This document shows positions 53,557 to 62,476 of a DNA stretch of 64,000 nucleotides, piece after piece (positions within the stretch are counted from its first letter, which is position 1; every line of letters begins with the position of its first letter). The stretch is from Acidimicrobiia bacterium (GTDB taxonomy: Bacteria > Actinomycetota > Acidimicrobiia > Acidimicrobiales > Poriferisodalaceae), in the NCBI GenBank assembly GCA_022822525.1, contig JAJEBN010000024.1, positions 1 to 64,000 of the forward strand. The letters are read 5' to 3'. The notes under the pieces were generated by a model. The model worked only from the letters and a program-made list of their open reading frames with translations. It was not told the origin of the DNA and made no database searches. A program made the translations under genes and the position numbers.

Positions 53557-54528
53557 TCAGTCCCAGTAGCGGCGGAGCGTGTCGCCCATCACCTGCGCAC
53601 GCAGCCGCTCGCACAGCGCCACCAGGCGTCCCAACGAGCGGCGCGCATCTTCGGTGGCGGCCGGGCCGGCCGCATGGATGACCGGTTGGATCCCCTGCTC
53701 GAACATGGTGGCGTCGCGCGCTGCGGCATTGCGGATGACTCGCAGATGGCGGGCCTGCAGGCCGTAGGTGGCGAACTCGCGCGAGATTCGGGCGATGAGC
53801 AGCGCACCGCTGCTGTAGCGGGGCTCGGGGGGTGCGAACTCGAGCGATGCCTGAGGGTCGCCGTCGGGCGGCGGTGCGCCGGCATCGGTGAGCGGAACCA
53901 GCAGGCCGTACTCGCTCAGCTCAGCAACCTCGGCCAGGCTGAGCCCGCTCTCGGCGCTCAGCTCCGCAGCGCTGTAAGTCTGAGCGCCTTCGGGCGCTGC
54001 CCACGGCGGCTGCGCTGGGGCCGGGAGCGGCTCGGGATCCGGAGATCTCTCGGCTTCGCGAGCCGCGGCATCGCCAGGGGCGGCATCGTCGGGGGCGGCT
54101 TCACCGCCGGTGGCGTTCTCGGGGGCGGGACGTTCGGGACCGCCGCGGTTGCCGGCCCGCTGGGGATCTGCGGCGCCCGCTCCCCCGAGCGACGGACCGC
54201 CCCCGCCCACGCCGATGCCCCAGATGTCAGCGAGGTGCTCGCCCCGCTCAATGCGCTCGCCGATGATGCTGAGCGGGAGGTACTGATCGCGCTGGCGGAT
54301 CAGAATCCAGCGCAGCACCTCGATGTCGTGGGGCCCGAAGCTGCGGTATCCCCCCGGCGTGCGCGCCGGCGAGATGAGCTTGCGATCCTCGAGAAAGCGG
54401 ATCTTGGAATCGGTCAGGTCGCTGAATTCCGGGCGCAGCAAGGCCACGACTTCCCCGATCGACAGCCGTCCGACCGAGGCACGCGGATCTGGGGGCGAGG
54501 CGGGATCAGGCTCGGAGCCGGCACTCAC
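53557..54528 (-). CDS. ftsR: MerR-family regulator, FtsR/Rv1828-like, 323 aa
   Basis: An N-terminal MerR helix-turn-helix is visible (SIGEVVALLRPEFSDLTDSK, then PARTPGGYRSFGPHDIEVLRWI). FtsR in Corynebacterium activates ftsZ. Residues about 115-185 are a Gly/Pro/Ala-rich disordered linker (GGGGPSLGGAGAADPQ), longer than in mycobacteria, before the C-terminal effector part (SAAELSAESGLSLAEVAELS). Its ATG overlaps the FHA gene's stop by 4 bp (ATGA), so they are co-translated. Confidence 0.85.
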   Translation of the reverse strand: MSAGSEPDPASPPDPRASVGRLSIGEVVALLRPEFSDLTDSKIRFLEDRKLISPARTPGGYRSFGPHDIEVLRWILIRQRDQYLPLSIIGERIERGEHLADIWGIGVGGGGPSLGGAGAADPQRAGNRGGPERPAPENATGGEAAPDDAAPGDAAAREAERSPDPEPLPAPAQPPWAAPEGAQTYSAAELSAESGLSLAEVAELSEYGLLVPLTDAGAPPPDGDPQASLEFAPPEPRYSSGALLIARISREFATYGLQARHLRVIRNAAARDATMFEQGIQPVIHAAGPAATEDARRSLGRLVALCERLRAQVMGDTLRRYWD

Positions 54529-54977
54529 AGCCCGACCGACGACACCAGGTACAGCAGCTTGAACTTGCCGACCTGCAGCTCGTCGCCGCCCCGGAGCGAG
54601 ATCTCGCCGTCAGTGCGGATGCCATTGACATAGGTGCCGTTGAGCGAGCCCACATCGCGCAGGGTGTGCCCGCCAGGGCCGAGCTCGAGCACGACATGGC
54701 GGCGCGAGACGGTGATGTCATCGAGGAAGACGTCGCTGTCGGGATGGCGTCCGACCGTGGCCCGATCGCCCGCCAACTCGAAGCGTGTGCCCGACCGGTG
54801 CCCCGAGGTCACGACCAGCTCGGCCACACCGCTGTAGGGCGGCGCTTCGGTCGCGCCAACCGGTGAGAGAACCTCAGTCGGCGCGTCAGCAGCAGGATCC
54901 AGGCGCGCTCCGCAGCCGGAACAGAAACGTGCATCGTCGGCGTTCGAGTAACCGCACCTTCCGCAGACGACGGCCAC
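54525..54977 (-). CDS. FHA-domain protein with N-terminal zinc ribbon (GarA position), 150 aa
   Basis: An FHA domain occupies residues about 65-140 (ATVGRHPDSDVFLDDITVSR, then RDVGSLNGTYVNGIR), which binds phosphothreonine. The N-terminus is a zinc ribbon (CGRCGYSN ... FCSGCGARL). GarA (Rv1827), the orthologue by position after gcvH, regulates TCA-cycle enzymes when its N-terminal ETTS threonine is phosphorylated. Here that motif is replaced by PTEVLSP after the ribbon, so regulation may differ. Confidence 0.85.
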   Translation of the reverse strand: MAVVCGRCGYSNADDARFCSGCGARLDPAADAPTEVLSPVGATEAPPYSGVAELVVTSGHRSGTRFELAGDRATVGRHPDSDVFLDDITVSRRHVVLELGPGGHTLRDVGSLNGTYVNGIRTDGEISLRGGDELQVGKFKLLYLVSSVGL

Positions 54978-54982
54978 GGCGA

Positions 54983-55384
54983 TCAGACGTCCTCGGCGAT
55001 CAGCGCGGCGTAGCCGTCGGCATCGAGCAGGGCAGCCATCTCGGCATCAGCCAGCGCGGTGTCCTCAGTCGGCGTGATGACGCAGATCCATCCGTCGCCG
55101 TACGGCGATTCGTTGACGAGCTGGGGTTCGTCCTCGAGCGCCACGTTGACCTCTGCAATCACACCCGACAGCGGGGCGAAGATGTCCGAGACGGATTTTG
55201 TGGACTCGATCTCGCACATGGCCTCATCGGCGGTGACGTGTGCCCCGACTTCTGGCAGCTCCACGTACACGACATCGCCGAGTGCATCTTGGGCAAAATC
55301 GGTGATGCCGATCTGCATGCCGGCATTGCTCGGGCGCACCCATTCGTGGTCGGCCGAGTAGCGCAGCTCAGCAGGAATCTCCAT
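54983..55384 (-). CDS. gcvH: Glycine cleavage H protein
   Basis: The lipoyl-bearing carrier of glycine cleavage. The lipoylated lysine is in CEIESTKSVSDIFAP, followed by GVIAEVN. The start at 55384 is MEIPAELRYSADHEWV, the standard H-protein N-terminus. It lies 5 bp before the FHA gene and is far from gcvT/gcvP (20 kb), as in mycobacteria. Confidence 0.96.
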   Translation of the reverse strand: MEIPAELRYSADHEWVRPSNAGMQIGITDFAQDALGDVVYVELPEVGAHVTADEAMCEIESTKSVSDIFAPLSGVIAEVNVALEDEPQLVNESPYGDGWICVITPTEDTALADAEMAALLDADGYAALIAEDV

Positions 55385-55408
55385 GGTCGCGAAGCTACCG
55401 GATGGGTG

Positions 55409-56029
55409 TCACGAAGCCCGGCGGGAGCGTCCCTCGCGAACAGCGAGAATCGCCTGCGGCACGTAGCCGAACGCCGACCAGTAGTGAATCGGCAATCCCG
55501 TGACCACGAATATCCAAGCGAGCACGCCGAACACACCGGCTGCGGCGATGTCGCTGGCGCCCGCCAGGAAGCTCGGAACGGCAAACATCATCAGGAACGT
55601 CCCGGTCTTGCCCCACCACGTGACCTCGATCTTGCGGGCTCCTGCCGCCGCCAGCACCAGCGCGGCCACCGCCACGCCGCCTTCTCGCACCAGGGCCAGC
55701 ACGGCGATCCACAGTGGCAGCGAACCGTCGACGATCAGCGTCACGAGCGCCACGAGCAGCAGCAGTCGATCCGCTGTCGGATCGAGAATCTTGCCGAGCT
55801 CGGACACCTGGTCGAAGCGGCGAGCGATGAAGCCGTCCACCCAGTCCGTGGCGCCGAGCACACCGAGCAGCAGCGCCGCACCCCACCGGTCCTGCGCACC
55901 GAACACCAGCCAGACGAACCACGGCAGGCAGCACAGCCGGCCCAAGCTGATCAGATTCGGCACCGTGAACGGCCGCCACCCGACCTCGGGAGGCTCCGAT
56001 GCGTCGGGGTGTTCACTCACCAGGGTCAC
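55409..56029 (-). CDS. pgsA: CDP-alcohol phosphatidyltransferase (PgsA type), 206 aa
   Basis: An integral membrane enzyme with the CDP-alcohol motif in DWVDGFIARRFDQ ... ILDPTADR (D-x2-D-G-x2-A-R-x8-G-x3-D-x3-D) and four to six hydrophobic helices. It probably makes phosphatidylglycerophosphate or cardiolipin/PI phosphate. It sits at the position of Rv1822 relative to gcvH. A GTG at 56029 or 56020 may be the start. Confidence 0.87.
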   Translation of the reverse strand: MTLVSEHPDASEPPEVGWRPFTVPNLISLGRLCCLPWFVWLVFGAQDRWGAALLLGVLGATDWVDGFIARRFDQVSELGKILDPTADRLLLLVALVTLIVDGSLPLWIAVLALVREGGVAVAALVLAAAGARKIEVTWWGKTGTFLMMFAVPSFLAGASDIAAAGVFGVLAWIFVVTGLPIHYWSAFGYVPQAILAVREGRSRRAS

Positions 56030-56079
56030 AGTACCGACGCCGGCCCACACCTCCCCGCTCTCGCTCTTAGGATTCGCCC

Positions 56080-56484
56080 GTGGCCACAGTCTTCACCAGG
56101 ATCATCGAGGGCGAACTGCCCGGCACGTTCGTGTGGCGCGACGACCGTTGCGTTGCGTTTCTGTCCATCAACCCGCTGTCACCGGGCCACACACTCGTGG
56201 TGCCGATCGCCGAGATCGACCACTGGCTGGACGTGCCGGCCGATCTGCAGGCGCACCTGTTCGATGTGTCCAGACGCATCGGCGAGGCACAGATGCGCGC
56301 GCTGAAGCCCGAACGCATCGGGCTCGTGGTCGCCGGCTTCGAGGTGCCCCACTGCCACGTTCATGTGTGCCCGGTGAACTCGATGGCCGACATGAACTTC
56401 GCCCGGCCGCTGCCGATGGCCTCCGCCGACGACTTGGCCGGGCCGGCCGCAGCGATTCTCGCCGAGCTGACCGAGACGAGCTGA
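56080..56484 (+). CDS. HIT-family hydrolase, 134 aa
   Basis: The histidine-triad motif is HCHVHV, preceded by HTLVVPIAEIDHW. HIT enzymes hydrolyse nucleotide phosphoramidates, ADP or diadenosine compounds. It starts with GTG at 56080, divergent from pgsA across 50 bp. Confidence 0.9.
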   Translation: MATVFTRIIEGELPGTFVWRDDRCVAFLSINPLSPGHTLVVPIAEIDHWLDVPADLQAHLFDVSRRIGEAQMRALKPERIGLVVAGFEVPHCHVHVCPVNSMADMNFARPLPMASADDLAGPAAAILAELTETS

Positions 56485-56499
56485 CCGGCCGGACCTCGC

Positions 56500-57222
56500 C
56501 TAGAAGAGCTGGTCCGACGCGACCGGATCGATGAGGCTCGCGTCGCGGTTTCGCACGTTGCCCACCTCGCGGCCCACTCGGTGCGAACGCAGGATCCCGT
56601 CCGCAGCGGGCCGGCACACGGCGGCGAGCTCATCGGCATCGTCATTGGACGGGTCGAGCCAGGCATCCCACGACGAGCGCTCCAGCAGCACGGGCATGCG
56701 GTCGTGGATCGGCGCCATGAACCCGTTGGCAGCCGTCGTCAGCACCGCAGCGGAGTGCAGCGCGTTCCTCGGAGCGTCATCGGCAGGATCGTCCGGCGGC
56801 GACCAACGTTCCCACACGCCGGCCATCGCCAGCATGGCGCCATCGGCCCGGGTGATGTAGTGCGGCAGGGGCCGGTCTCCCCGGGGCGTGCCTTTCGGCG
56901 CCCGGGGCCATTCGTAGAACCCGTCGGCAGGAACGATGCAGCGGCGCCGCTTGAACGCGCCACGGAATGAGTTCTTCGTGGCAGCTGTCTCGGACCGTGC
57001 GTTGAACAGCGTCGGACCCTTGGCGGGATCCTTCGACCACGGCGGCACCAGGCCCCACCGGAAGGTCTCGATCCGGCGGGCATCGTCGCTGCCCACTACC
57101 GCCACGATGTCGGTCGTGGGGGCCACGTTGTAGCTGCGGGGAGCGTCGAACCCAGGCAATGGCGTGTCGAAATACGCAGCCACCGCGTCGAGATCGGCCG
57201 CCGAAACGAACCGCCCGCACAT
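56500..57222 (-). CDS. SOS-response-associated peptidase (YedK/HMCES), 240 aa
   Basis: It begins MCGRF; Cys2 is the residue that forms the DNA-protein crosslink at abasic sites. The motifs NARSETAATKNSF, CIVPADGFYEWPR (the glutamate) and MPVLLERSSWDAWLD are intact. These proteins shield single-stranded abasic sites. It shares a 15-bp convergent gap with the HIT gene. Confidence 0.95.
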   Translation of the reverse strand: MCGRFVSAADLDAVAAYFDTPLPGFDAPRSYNVAPTTDIVAVVGSDDARRIETFRWGLVPPWSKDPAKGPTLFNARSETAATKNSFRGAFKRRRCIVPADGFYEWPRAPKGTPRGDRPLPHYITRADGAMLAMAGVWERWSPPDDPADDAPRNALHSAAVLTTAANGFMAPIHDRMPVLLERSSWDAWLDPSNDDADELAAVCRPAADGILRSHRVGREVGNVRNRDASLIDPVASDQLF

Positions 57223-57255
57223 GTGTGAGCTGCCTCGCCGTACGCCGCCGGCCCG

Positions 57256-58938
57256 CTATACGTACGTGGAGCCCTTCATTGCCCCGCGGTCCTGGCGGAT
57301 CTCGACGTTGACCAGCGCCGGCAGGCCCGAGTCGAACGCCCGCGCCAGCGCCGGTGCGATCTGGTCGGGCTCGGTCACGTGCTCGCCGTGGCCGCCCACG
57401 GCCTCGACCACCTTGTCGTAGCGGGTGTAGTTGAGCTCGGTGGCAACCACGCGGTCCTGGCCGTAGAGACTGGCCTGGGGACGCAGCATCTGGCCCCACG
57501 CCGCATCGTTGCCCACGACGCCCACGATGGGCAGCCCGAAACGCACCGCGGTGTCGTACTCGAAGCCGTTCAGCCCGAACGAGCCGTCGCCGTAGACGAT
57601 CAGGACCCGCTTGTCCGGGTGTGCCTTCTGCGCCGCGAGGGCGAACGGCATGCCCACGCCGAGCGTCCCCAGCGGTCCTGGGTCCATCCAGGTGCCGCGC
57701 CTGGGCACCCGGATCACCTTGGATGCCTGGGCCACGATGTCGCCGCCGTCGCCGATCACGATCATGTCGTCGGTGACGGCGTCCGCGATCTCACGGCACA
57801 GCCGCAGCGGGTCGATCGGCACCTCGTCGCTGTTCAGCTCGGCGCTGCGGGCCTCGTCCAATTCGGTCTCGCGCGCCGCGAGCGCTGCGAGATGCGCCGA
57901 TGCGTCCACCGTGACACCGTTCGACTTGAACATCTCCAGCAAGCCATCGAAGTTCCTGCCCAGATTGCCCACGAGGCTCACCTCGGGTGCCCGGTTCTGG
58001 CCGATGAGCGTCTCGTCGAGGTCGAGCTGCACGATGCGGGCGTCGGCCGGGATGGCACGGCCGAATTTCATGCGGAAATCCAGCGGCGTGCCGGCCAGGA
58101 TCACCACATCGGCTGCCGCGAGCGCCTCGGCCCGGGTCAACGACAGGAAGGAGGGGTGATCCCAGTTGATCTCCCCGCGTGCCATGCCGTTCACGTAACA
58201 CGGGATGGCCGTGGCGTCGAGGAAGGCCGCCAGCGAGCCGCCGCCTTCGCTCCACTTCAGCGACGTTCCGGCCATCACCACCGGCGTGCTGGCGCCGGCG
58301 ATGATCTCTGCCGCCTTCGCGAGCACATCGGGAGCTGCAGCCGACGCGACCCGGTAGTCGCGGAACTGGGGCATCTGGACCGCGTCGAGGTCCACCTCGC
58401 CGTGCAGCACGTCCATCGGGATCTCGAGGAAGGACGGCCCGGGCACGCCGCTGAGCGCCGTGCGCACGGCCAGCTCGATGTACTCGGCAATGCGGCGGGT
58501 CTCCCCGCACGCACCCGACCATTTCGTCACCGGACGCATCAGCGACACGTGATCCATCTCCTGCAGCGAGCCGCGGCCGGCGTGCTTGAACGGCCCCTGG
58601 CCGCCGAAGACCAGGATCGGCGAGTTGGCTCGCCAGGCATTCGCGACGCCGGTGACGCCATCGGTCACGCCGGGACCGGCGGTGAGGATGGCCACACCCA
58701 CCTTGCCGGGGTGCAAGCGGGCCCATGCGTCGGCGGCGTGCGTCGCAGCTTGCTCGTGACGGACGTCGACCACCTCGATGCCCTCGTCCAGGCAGCCGTC
58801 GTAGATGCCCATGACGTGCCCGCCCGACAGGGTGAACACGCACTCGACTCCCGCGGCCTTCAGCGCCTTCGCGGCGAGCTTGCCGCCGTGGGTCTCGGTT
58901 TCTGTCACGCCCAGCGCTCGCCGTTGCTTGCCGCTCAT
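57256..58938 (-). CDS. Thiamine-diphosphate-dependent enzyme (acetolactate-synthase-like), 560 aa
   Basis: The three domains of the POX/AHAS family are complete: VRHEQAATHAADAWAR holds the catalytic glutamate, ILTAGPGVTDGVTGVANAW and PVVMAGTSL lie in the middle domain, and GDGSFGLNGFEYDTAVRF is the ThDP/Mg motif. Acetolactate synthase, oxalyl-CoA decarboxylase and 2-hydroxyacyl-CoA lyase share this architecture. No regulatory subunit gene is adjacent, so a lyase or decarboxylase role is as likely as branched-chain synthesis. GGGGAGAACG precedes the ATG. It follows leuS on the same strand. Confidence 0.87.
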   Translation of the reverse strand: MSGKQRRALGVTETETHGGKLAAKALKAAGVECVFTLSGGHVMGIYDGCLDEGIEVVDVRHEQAATHAADAWARLHPGKVGVAILTAGPGVTDGVTGVANAWRANSPILVFGGQGPFKHAGRGSLQEMDHVSLMRPVTKWSGACGETRRIAEYIELAVRTALSGVPGPSFLEIPMDVLHGEVDLDAVQMPQFRDYRVASAAAPDVLAKAAEIIAGASTPVVMAGTSLKWSEGGGSLAAFLDATAIPCYVNGMARGEINWDHPSFLSLTRAEALAAADVVILAGTPLDFRMKFGRAIPADARIVQLDLDETLIGQNRAPEVSLVGNLGRNFDGLLEMFKSNGVTVDASAHLAALAARETELDEARSAELNSDEVPIDPLRLCREIADAVTDDMIVIGDGGDIVAQASKVIRVPRRGTWMDPGPLGTLGVGMPFALAAQKAHPDKRVLIVYGDGSFGLNGFEYDTAVRFGLPIVGVVGNDAAWGQMLRPQASLYGQDRVVATELNYTRYDKVVEAVGGHGEHVTEPDQIAPALARAFDSGLPALVNVEIRQDRGAMKGSTYV

Positions 58939-58950
58939 GTCGTTCTCCCC

Positions 58951-59023
58951 TTACGCCAGCACGTGTTCGATGCTGCTGGCCTACGCCAGCACGTGTTCGA
59001 TGCTGCTGGCTTACGCCAGCACG
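58951..59023. repeat. 30-bp tandem repeat at the leuS 3' end with stop-bearing hairpins
   Basis: Two 30-bp units (58951-58980 and 58981-59010; they differ at the first base) and the first 13 bp of a third (59011-59023) are derived from the leuS terminus. On the coding strand each unit runs from GCCAGCA to TGCTGGC and then TAA or TAG. At each junction TGCTGGC-GTAA-GCCAGCA or TGCTGGC-GTAG-GCCAGCA forms a perfect hairpin with the stop codon in its loop. The units may be a terminator or simply a slippage duplication. Confidence 0.85.
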
Positions 59024-61878
59024 ATGTTCACCAGCTTGCCCGGTACGGTCACCACGCGCTGGATGTCTGCGCCGGCGGTGAGCTGGGCGATGCGCTCGTC
59101 GGCCTTGGCGGCGGCCTCGAGATCGGCCAGCGAGATGCCGGCATCGACCGTGATTCGGCTGCGGACCTTGCCATTCACCTGCACCGGCACCTCGATCACC
59201 TCGGCCGCCAGCAGTGCCGGATCTGCCTGTGGGAACGGCGCGTAGACCACGGTGGTCGAGTTCCCCAGCTTCGACCACAACTCCTCCGCCAAGTGCGGCA
59301 CGAGCGGCGCCAGCAGGCGTACCAGCACATCAGCGACAGAACGGGGCGTCGGACCGCCCCGGCGCGTCAGCTCGTTGTTCAGCTCGGTGATGCGGGCGAT
59401 CGCCGAGTTGAACCGCAAATCGGACATGGCGTCGGCGACTGCCGCGATCGTCCGGTGCACCATCCGCTCGAGGTCGGTATCGGGCTCGACGTCAACGACC
59501 GTGAGCTCGCCGGTCTGCTCGTCGACCAGGCTCCGCCACACCCGCTGCAGCAGCCGGTGCGAGCCGATCACCGAGTGGGTCTCCCATGGGCGACCCTGGT
59601 CGAGCGGCCCCATGAACATCTCATAGGTCCGCAGCGTGTCGGCCCCGTACGCGCTGTAGATGTCGTCGGGTGTGACCGCGTTGCGCAGCGACTTGCCCAT
59701 CTTGCCGAAGTGACGGGAGACCTCGTCGTCGCCCCAGAAGAACCTGCCGTCGCGCTCGACCACCTCGGATGCCTCGACGTACACGCCTCGGCTGTCCTGG
59801 TACGCGGCCGCCTGGATGTAGCCCTGGTTGTACAGCCGGCCGAACGGCTCGGGCCCGCTGACGTGACCGAGGTCGTACAGCACCTTGTGCCAGAAGCGCG
59901 CATACAGCAGGTGCAGCACGGCATGCTCCACGCCGCCGACGTACAGGTCGACGCCCCCGACCCCGCCGTCGGGGTCAGCCATCCAGAACCGTTCCACCTC
60001 GGGATCCACCAGGGCGTCGTCGTTGGTCGGGTCGAGGTAGCGCAGGTAGTACCAGCACGATCCGGCCCACTGGGGCATCGTGCTCAGCTCGCGGCGGTAG
60101 GCGCGCTCGCCGTCGCCCAGGTCGTAGGTGGCAGTGGCCCACTCGGTGGCGCGGCCGAGCGGCGGCTCAGGCTCCGACGACTCGTCCAGCGCACGGGGCG
60201 CCCAGTCGATCAGCTCGGGCAGCTCCACGGGCAATTCGGCCTCGGGCACGGCCAGGGGCAATCCCGTCTCGTCGAACACGATCGGGAACGGCTCGCCCCA
60301 GTAGCGCTGCCGGCTGAACAGCCAGTCCCGCAGCTTGTAGGTGACCGTGCGGCGACCGCAGCCCCGCTCCTCCAGCCAGCCGCAGATGGCGTCGATGGCC
60401 TCGGCCTTTTCCAAGCCGTTCAGGAAATCGCTGTTGATGGCCGGCCCGGGACCGTCGTAGGCCTCGCCGTCGAAGTCTGGCGGCGGCTGCACCGTGCGCA
60501 TGATCGGCAGCCCGAACCGGACGGAGAAGTCCCAGTCACGCTGGTCCTCCCCCGGCACCGACATGACCGCTCCCGTGCCATAGTCGATCAGCACGTAGTC
60601 GGCGACGAACACGGGCACCGGCTCGCCGGTGGTGGGCACACGGCAGTTCACGCCGAGCCACACGCCGGTCTTGTCACGCTCGGTCTGGCGCTGCAAGTCG
60701 GTCATCGCTGCAGCCTGCGCCCGGTACTCGTCGAGAGCCTCGCGAGGCGTGGCGGCGCCCCCGGTCCAGCGCGGATCGGTACCGGCCGGCCACTCGTCGG
60801 CGACCAGCCCGTCGACGAGCGGGTGCTCGGGTGCCAGCAGCATGGCCGTGGTGCCGTAGATCGTGTCGGGACGGGTGGTGAACACCTCGATGGCTGGGCC
60901 GGACTCGCCGGGCTCGCCGGATTCGCCCGGCTCGGCCCCGGTCGCGAAGCTGATGTAGGCGCCCTCGCTTCGGCCGATCCAGTTGCGCTGCATGATCTTG
61001 ACGCTCTCGAACCAGTCCACCCGGTCGAGATCGGCCAGCAGCCGGTCCGCGTAGGACGTGATGCGCATCATCCACTGCTTCATCGGGCGGCGGAAGACCG
61101 GATGGTTGCCCCGGTCAGACCGCCCCTCGTTGGTGACCTCCTCGTTGGCCAGCACCGTTCCCAGCGCCGGGCACCAGTTGACCGGCGCCTCGCCCAAGTA
61201 GGCCAAGCGGTGCTCGTCCAGCTCGATACGCCGCTCCACGTCGGTCATCTCGGCCCAGGCGGCGCCGCTGGAGGTCGACTTCTGCCCGGTCTCGAACAGC
61301 TCGATCAACTCTGCGATGGGACGGGCCCGCTGCGCGTCGGCGTCGTACCAGGAATTGAAGATCTGCAGGAAGATCCACTGCGTCCAGCGGTAGTACTCGA
61401 CGTCGGTGGTCGCCAGCGATCGCTGGTCGTCGTGCCCGAGCCCGAGCCGGGCCAGCTGGCGCGACATGTTGGCGATGTTCCGCTCGGTGTTGACGCGGGG
61501 GTGCTCACCGGTCTGGCGGGCATGCTCCTCGGCAGGCAGGCCGAATGCGTCATAGCCCATCGGGTGCAGCACCACGTAGCCGCACATGCGCTTGAAACGT
61601 GCATACACGTCGGTGCCGATGTAGCCCAGAGGGTGCCCCACGTGCAGCCCCGAACCCGACGGGTACGGGAACATGTCCATGATGAAGAGCTTTTTCTGCT
61701 GAACCGGCGACCCGCTGAGCTGCGGCCCTCGTGGGGCCGAAGCCAGTGGATTCAGCGGCGTGCGGTACGTGCCGTCGGCCCGCCACCGCTCCTGCCAGCG
61801 CAGCTCGATTTCGTTCGCCATCTCGGCGTTGTAGCGGTAGAGCGGGATACCGGCTTGGTCAGAGGTTCCAGTTGCCAT
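59011..61878 (-). CDS. leuS: Leucyl-tRNA synthetase, 955 aa
   Basis: The class Ia synthetase is complete: the HIGH motif is PYPSGSGLHVGHPLGY, the editing domain contains VFTTRPDTIYGTTAMLLAPE, and KMSKS appears as GKMGKSLRNAVTPDD. The catalytic core continues through TYKLRDWLFSRQRYWGEPFP. I chose the ATG at 61878 because the longer frame runs into the A+T-rich patch and has no LeuRS character. A Glu/Pro/Gly-rich insert (GEPGESGEPGESG) sits just before the editing domain. Its last codons are duplicated in the 30-bp repeat. Confidence 0.96.
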   Translation of the reverse strand: MATGTSDQAGIPLYRYNAEMANEIELRWQERWRADGTYRTPLNPLASAPRGPQLSGSPVQQKKLFIMDMFPYPSGSGLHVGHPLGYIGTDVYARFKRMCGYVVLHPMGYDAFGLPAEEHARQTGEHPRVNTERNIANMSRQLARLGLGHDDQRSLATTDVEYYRWTQWIFLQIFNSWYDADAQRARPIAELIELFETGQKSTSSGAAWAEMTDVERRIELDEHRLAYLGEAPVNWCPALGTVLANEEVTNEGRSDRGNHPVFRRPMKQWMMRITSYADRLLADLDRVDWFESVKIMQRNWIGRSEGAYISFATGAEPGESGEPGESGPAIEVFTTRPDTIYGTTAMLLAPEHPLVDGLVADEWPAGTDPRWTGGAATPREALDEYRAQAAAMTDLQRQTERDKTGVWLGVNCRVPTTGEPVPVFVADYVLIDYGTGAVMSVPGEDQRDWDFSVRFGLPIMRTVQPPPDFDGEAYDGPGPAINSDFLNGLEKAEAIDAICGWLEERGCGRRTVTYKLRDWLFSRQRYWGEPFPIVFDETGLPLAVPEAELPVELPELIDWAPRALDESSEPEPPLGRATEWATATYDLGDGERAYRRELSTMPQWAGSCWYYLRYLDPTNDDALVDPEVERFWMADPDGGVGGVDLYVGGVEHAVLHLLYARFWHKVLYDLGHVSGPEPFGRLYNQGYIQAAAYQDSRGVYVEASEVVERDGRFFWGDDEVSRHFGKMGKSLRNAVTPDDIYSAYGADTLRTYEMFMGPLDQGRPWETHSVIGSHRLLQRVWRSLVDEQTGELTVVDVEPDTDLERMVHRTIAAVADAMSDLRFNSAIARITELNNELTRRGGPTPRSVADVLVRLLAPLVPHLAEELWSKLGNSTTVVYAPFPQADPALLAAEVIEVPVQVNGKVRSRITVDAGISLADLEAAAKADERIAQLTAGADIQRVVTVPGKLVNIVLA

Positions 61879-62074
61879 CACGCCAGCATGTGGGATTGCA
61901 ACATGCTCCGAAGAGCAAGACCGTATTTCTGGCGCATTCATCAGCAAGCAGGCATCGGACTGAGCCAAATGCCCCTATCACGCGCATCAAGTTGCAACAT
62001 TAGATTCAGCATGCAAACAGGTCTGAACATGACTATGCCCATGGCGCAAAAAACTGTGAGATATCTCGCCAAGG

Positions 62075-62476
62075 CTATGGACTTCCATCTTGAAATCTTT
62101 GCCTGCCACGCCTCGCGCATGACACACTCTTAATCGGAAACAGAATTCCTGATATGGTCGGGCGAAGAGAAATTCCTGCCGAATCAAATCGACATAGATG
62201 TTCTGCGAACGCTCCCGCCAGTAGGCTTCCGAGAACCATTCCGACCACGGGCACAACCGACTCAGCGGTCCCTGCATTCTCCGCTACGATTGTAGCTGCA
62301 CTAGCAACCGCGTAAAGAAGTGCGACTGCGCGGCCTACCTTTGCAGCAGGATCTGTCGGGTCAAGGACTAGCACACTCAAGGTCTCCCAAATCTGCTGCC
62401 GCGACGCCCAAACTGGCCAATGCCCGCTATTGACAGGTGACCCCCGCCTCCCGGGTGTAATGGCCAGGGTCAACAC
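62075..62476 (-). CDS. Putative small membrane protein, 133 aa
   Basis: I do not recognise a family. Two hydrophobic helices lie in the middle (VGRAVALLYAVASAATIV and VVPVVGMVLGSLLAGAF), and the C-terminus is basic. It is in the lower-G+C patch and overlaps the 3' end of the secreted-protein gene by about 50 bp, so the two are likely co-translated. It may be the cognate membrane partner (for example an immunity or anchor protein) of that secreted protein; this is a guess from adjacency. The start (GTG 62476 or TTG 62485) is uncertain. Confidence 0.45.
   Translation of the reverse strand: MLTLAITPGRRGSPVNSGHWPVWASRQQIWETLSVLVLDPTDPAAKVGRAVALLYAVASAATIVAENAGTAESVVPVVGMVLGSLLAGAFAEHLCRFDSAGISLRPTISGILFPIKSVSCARRGRQRFQDGSP

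Noticed and set aside
57379-62133. A 1584-codon open frame on the + strand
   Set aside because: It is antisense to the ThDP enzyme and leuS, both of which have complete catalytic motifs. The composition (His/Val/Gln/Arg-rich) is that of a GC-rich shadow frame.
61987-62277. A 96-codon minus-strand frame downstream of the small membrane protein gene
   Set aside because: It overlaps the membrane protein in another frame, has no ribosome site and has a random-looking composition.
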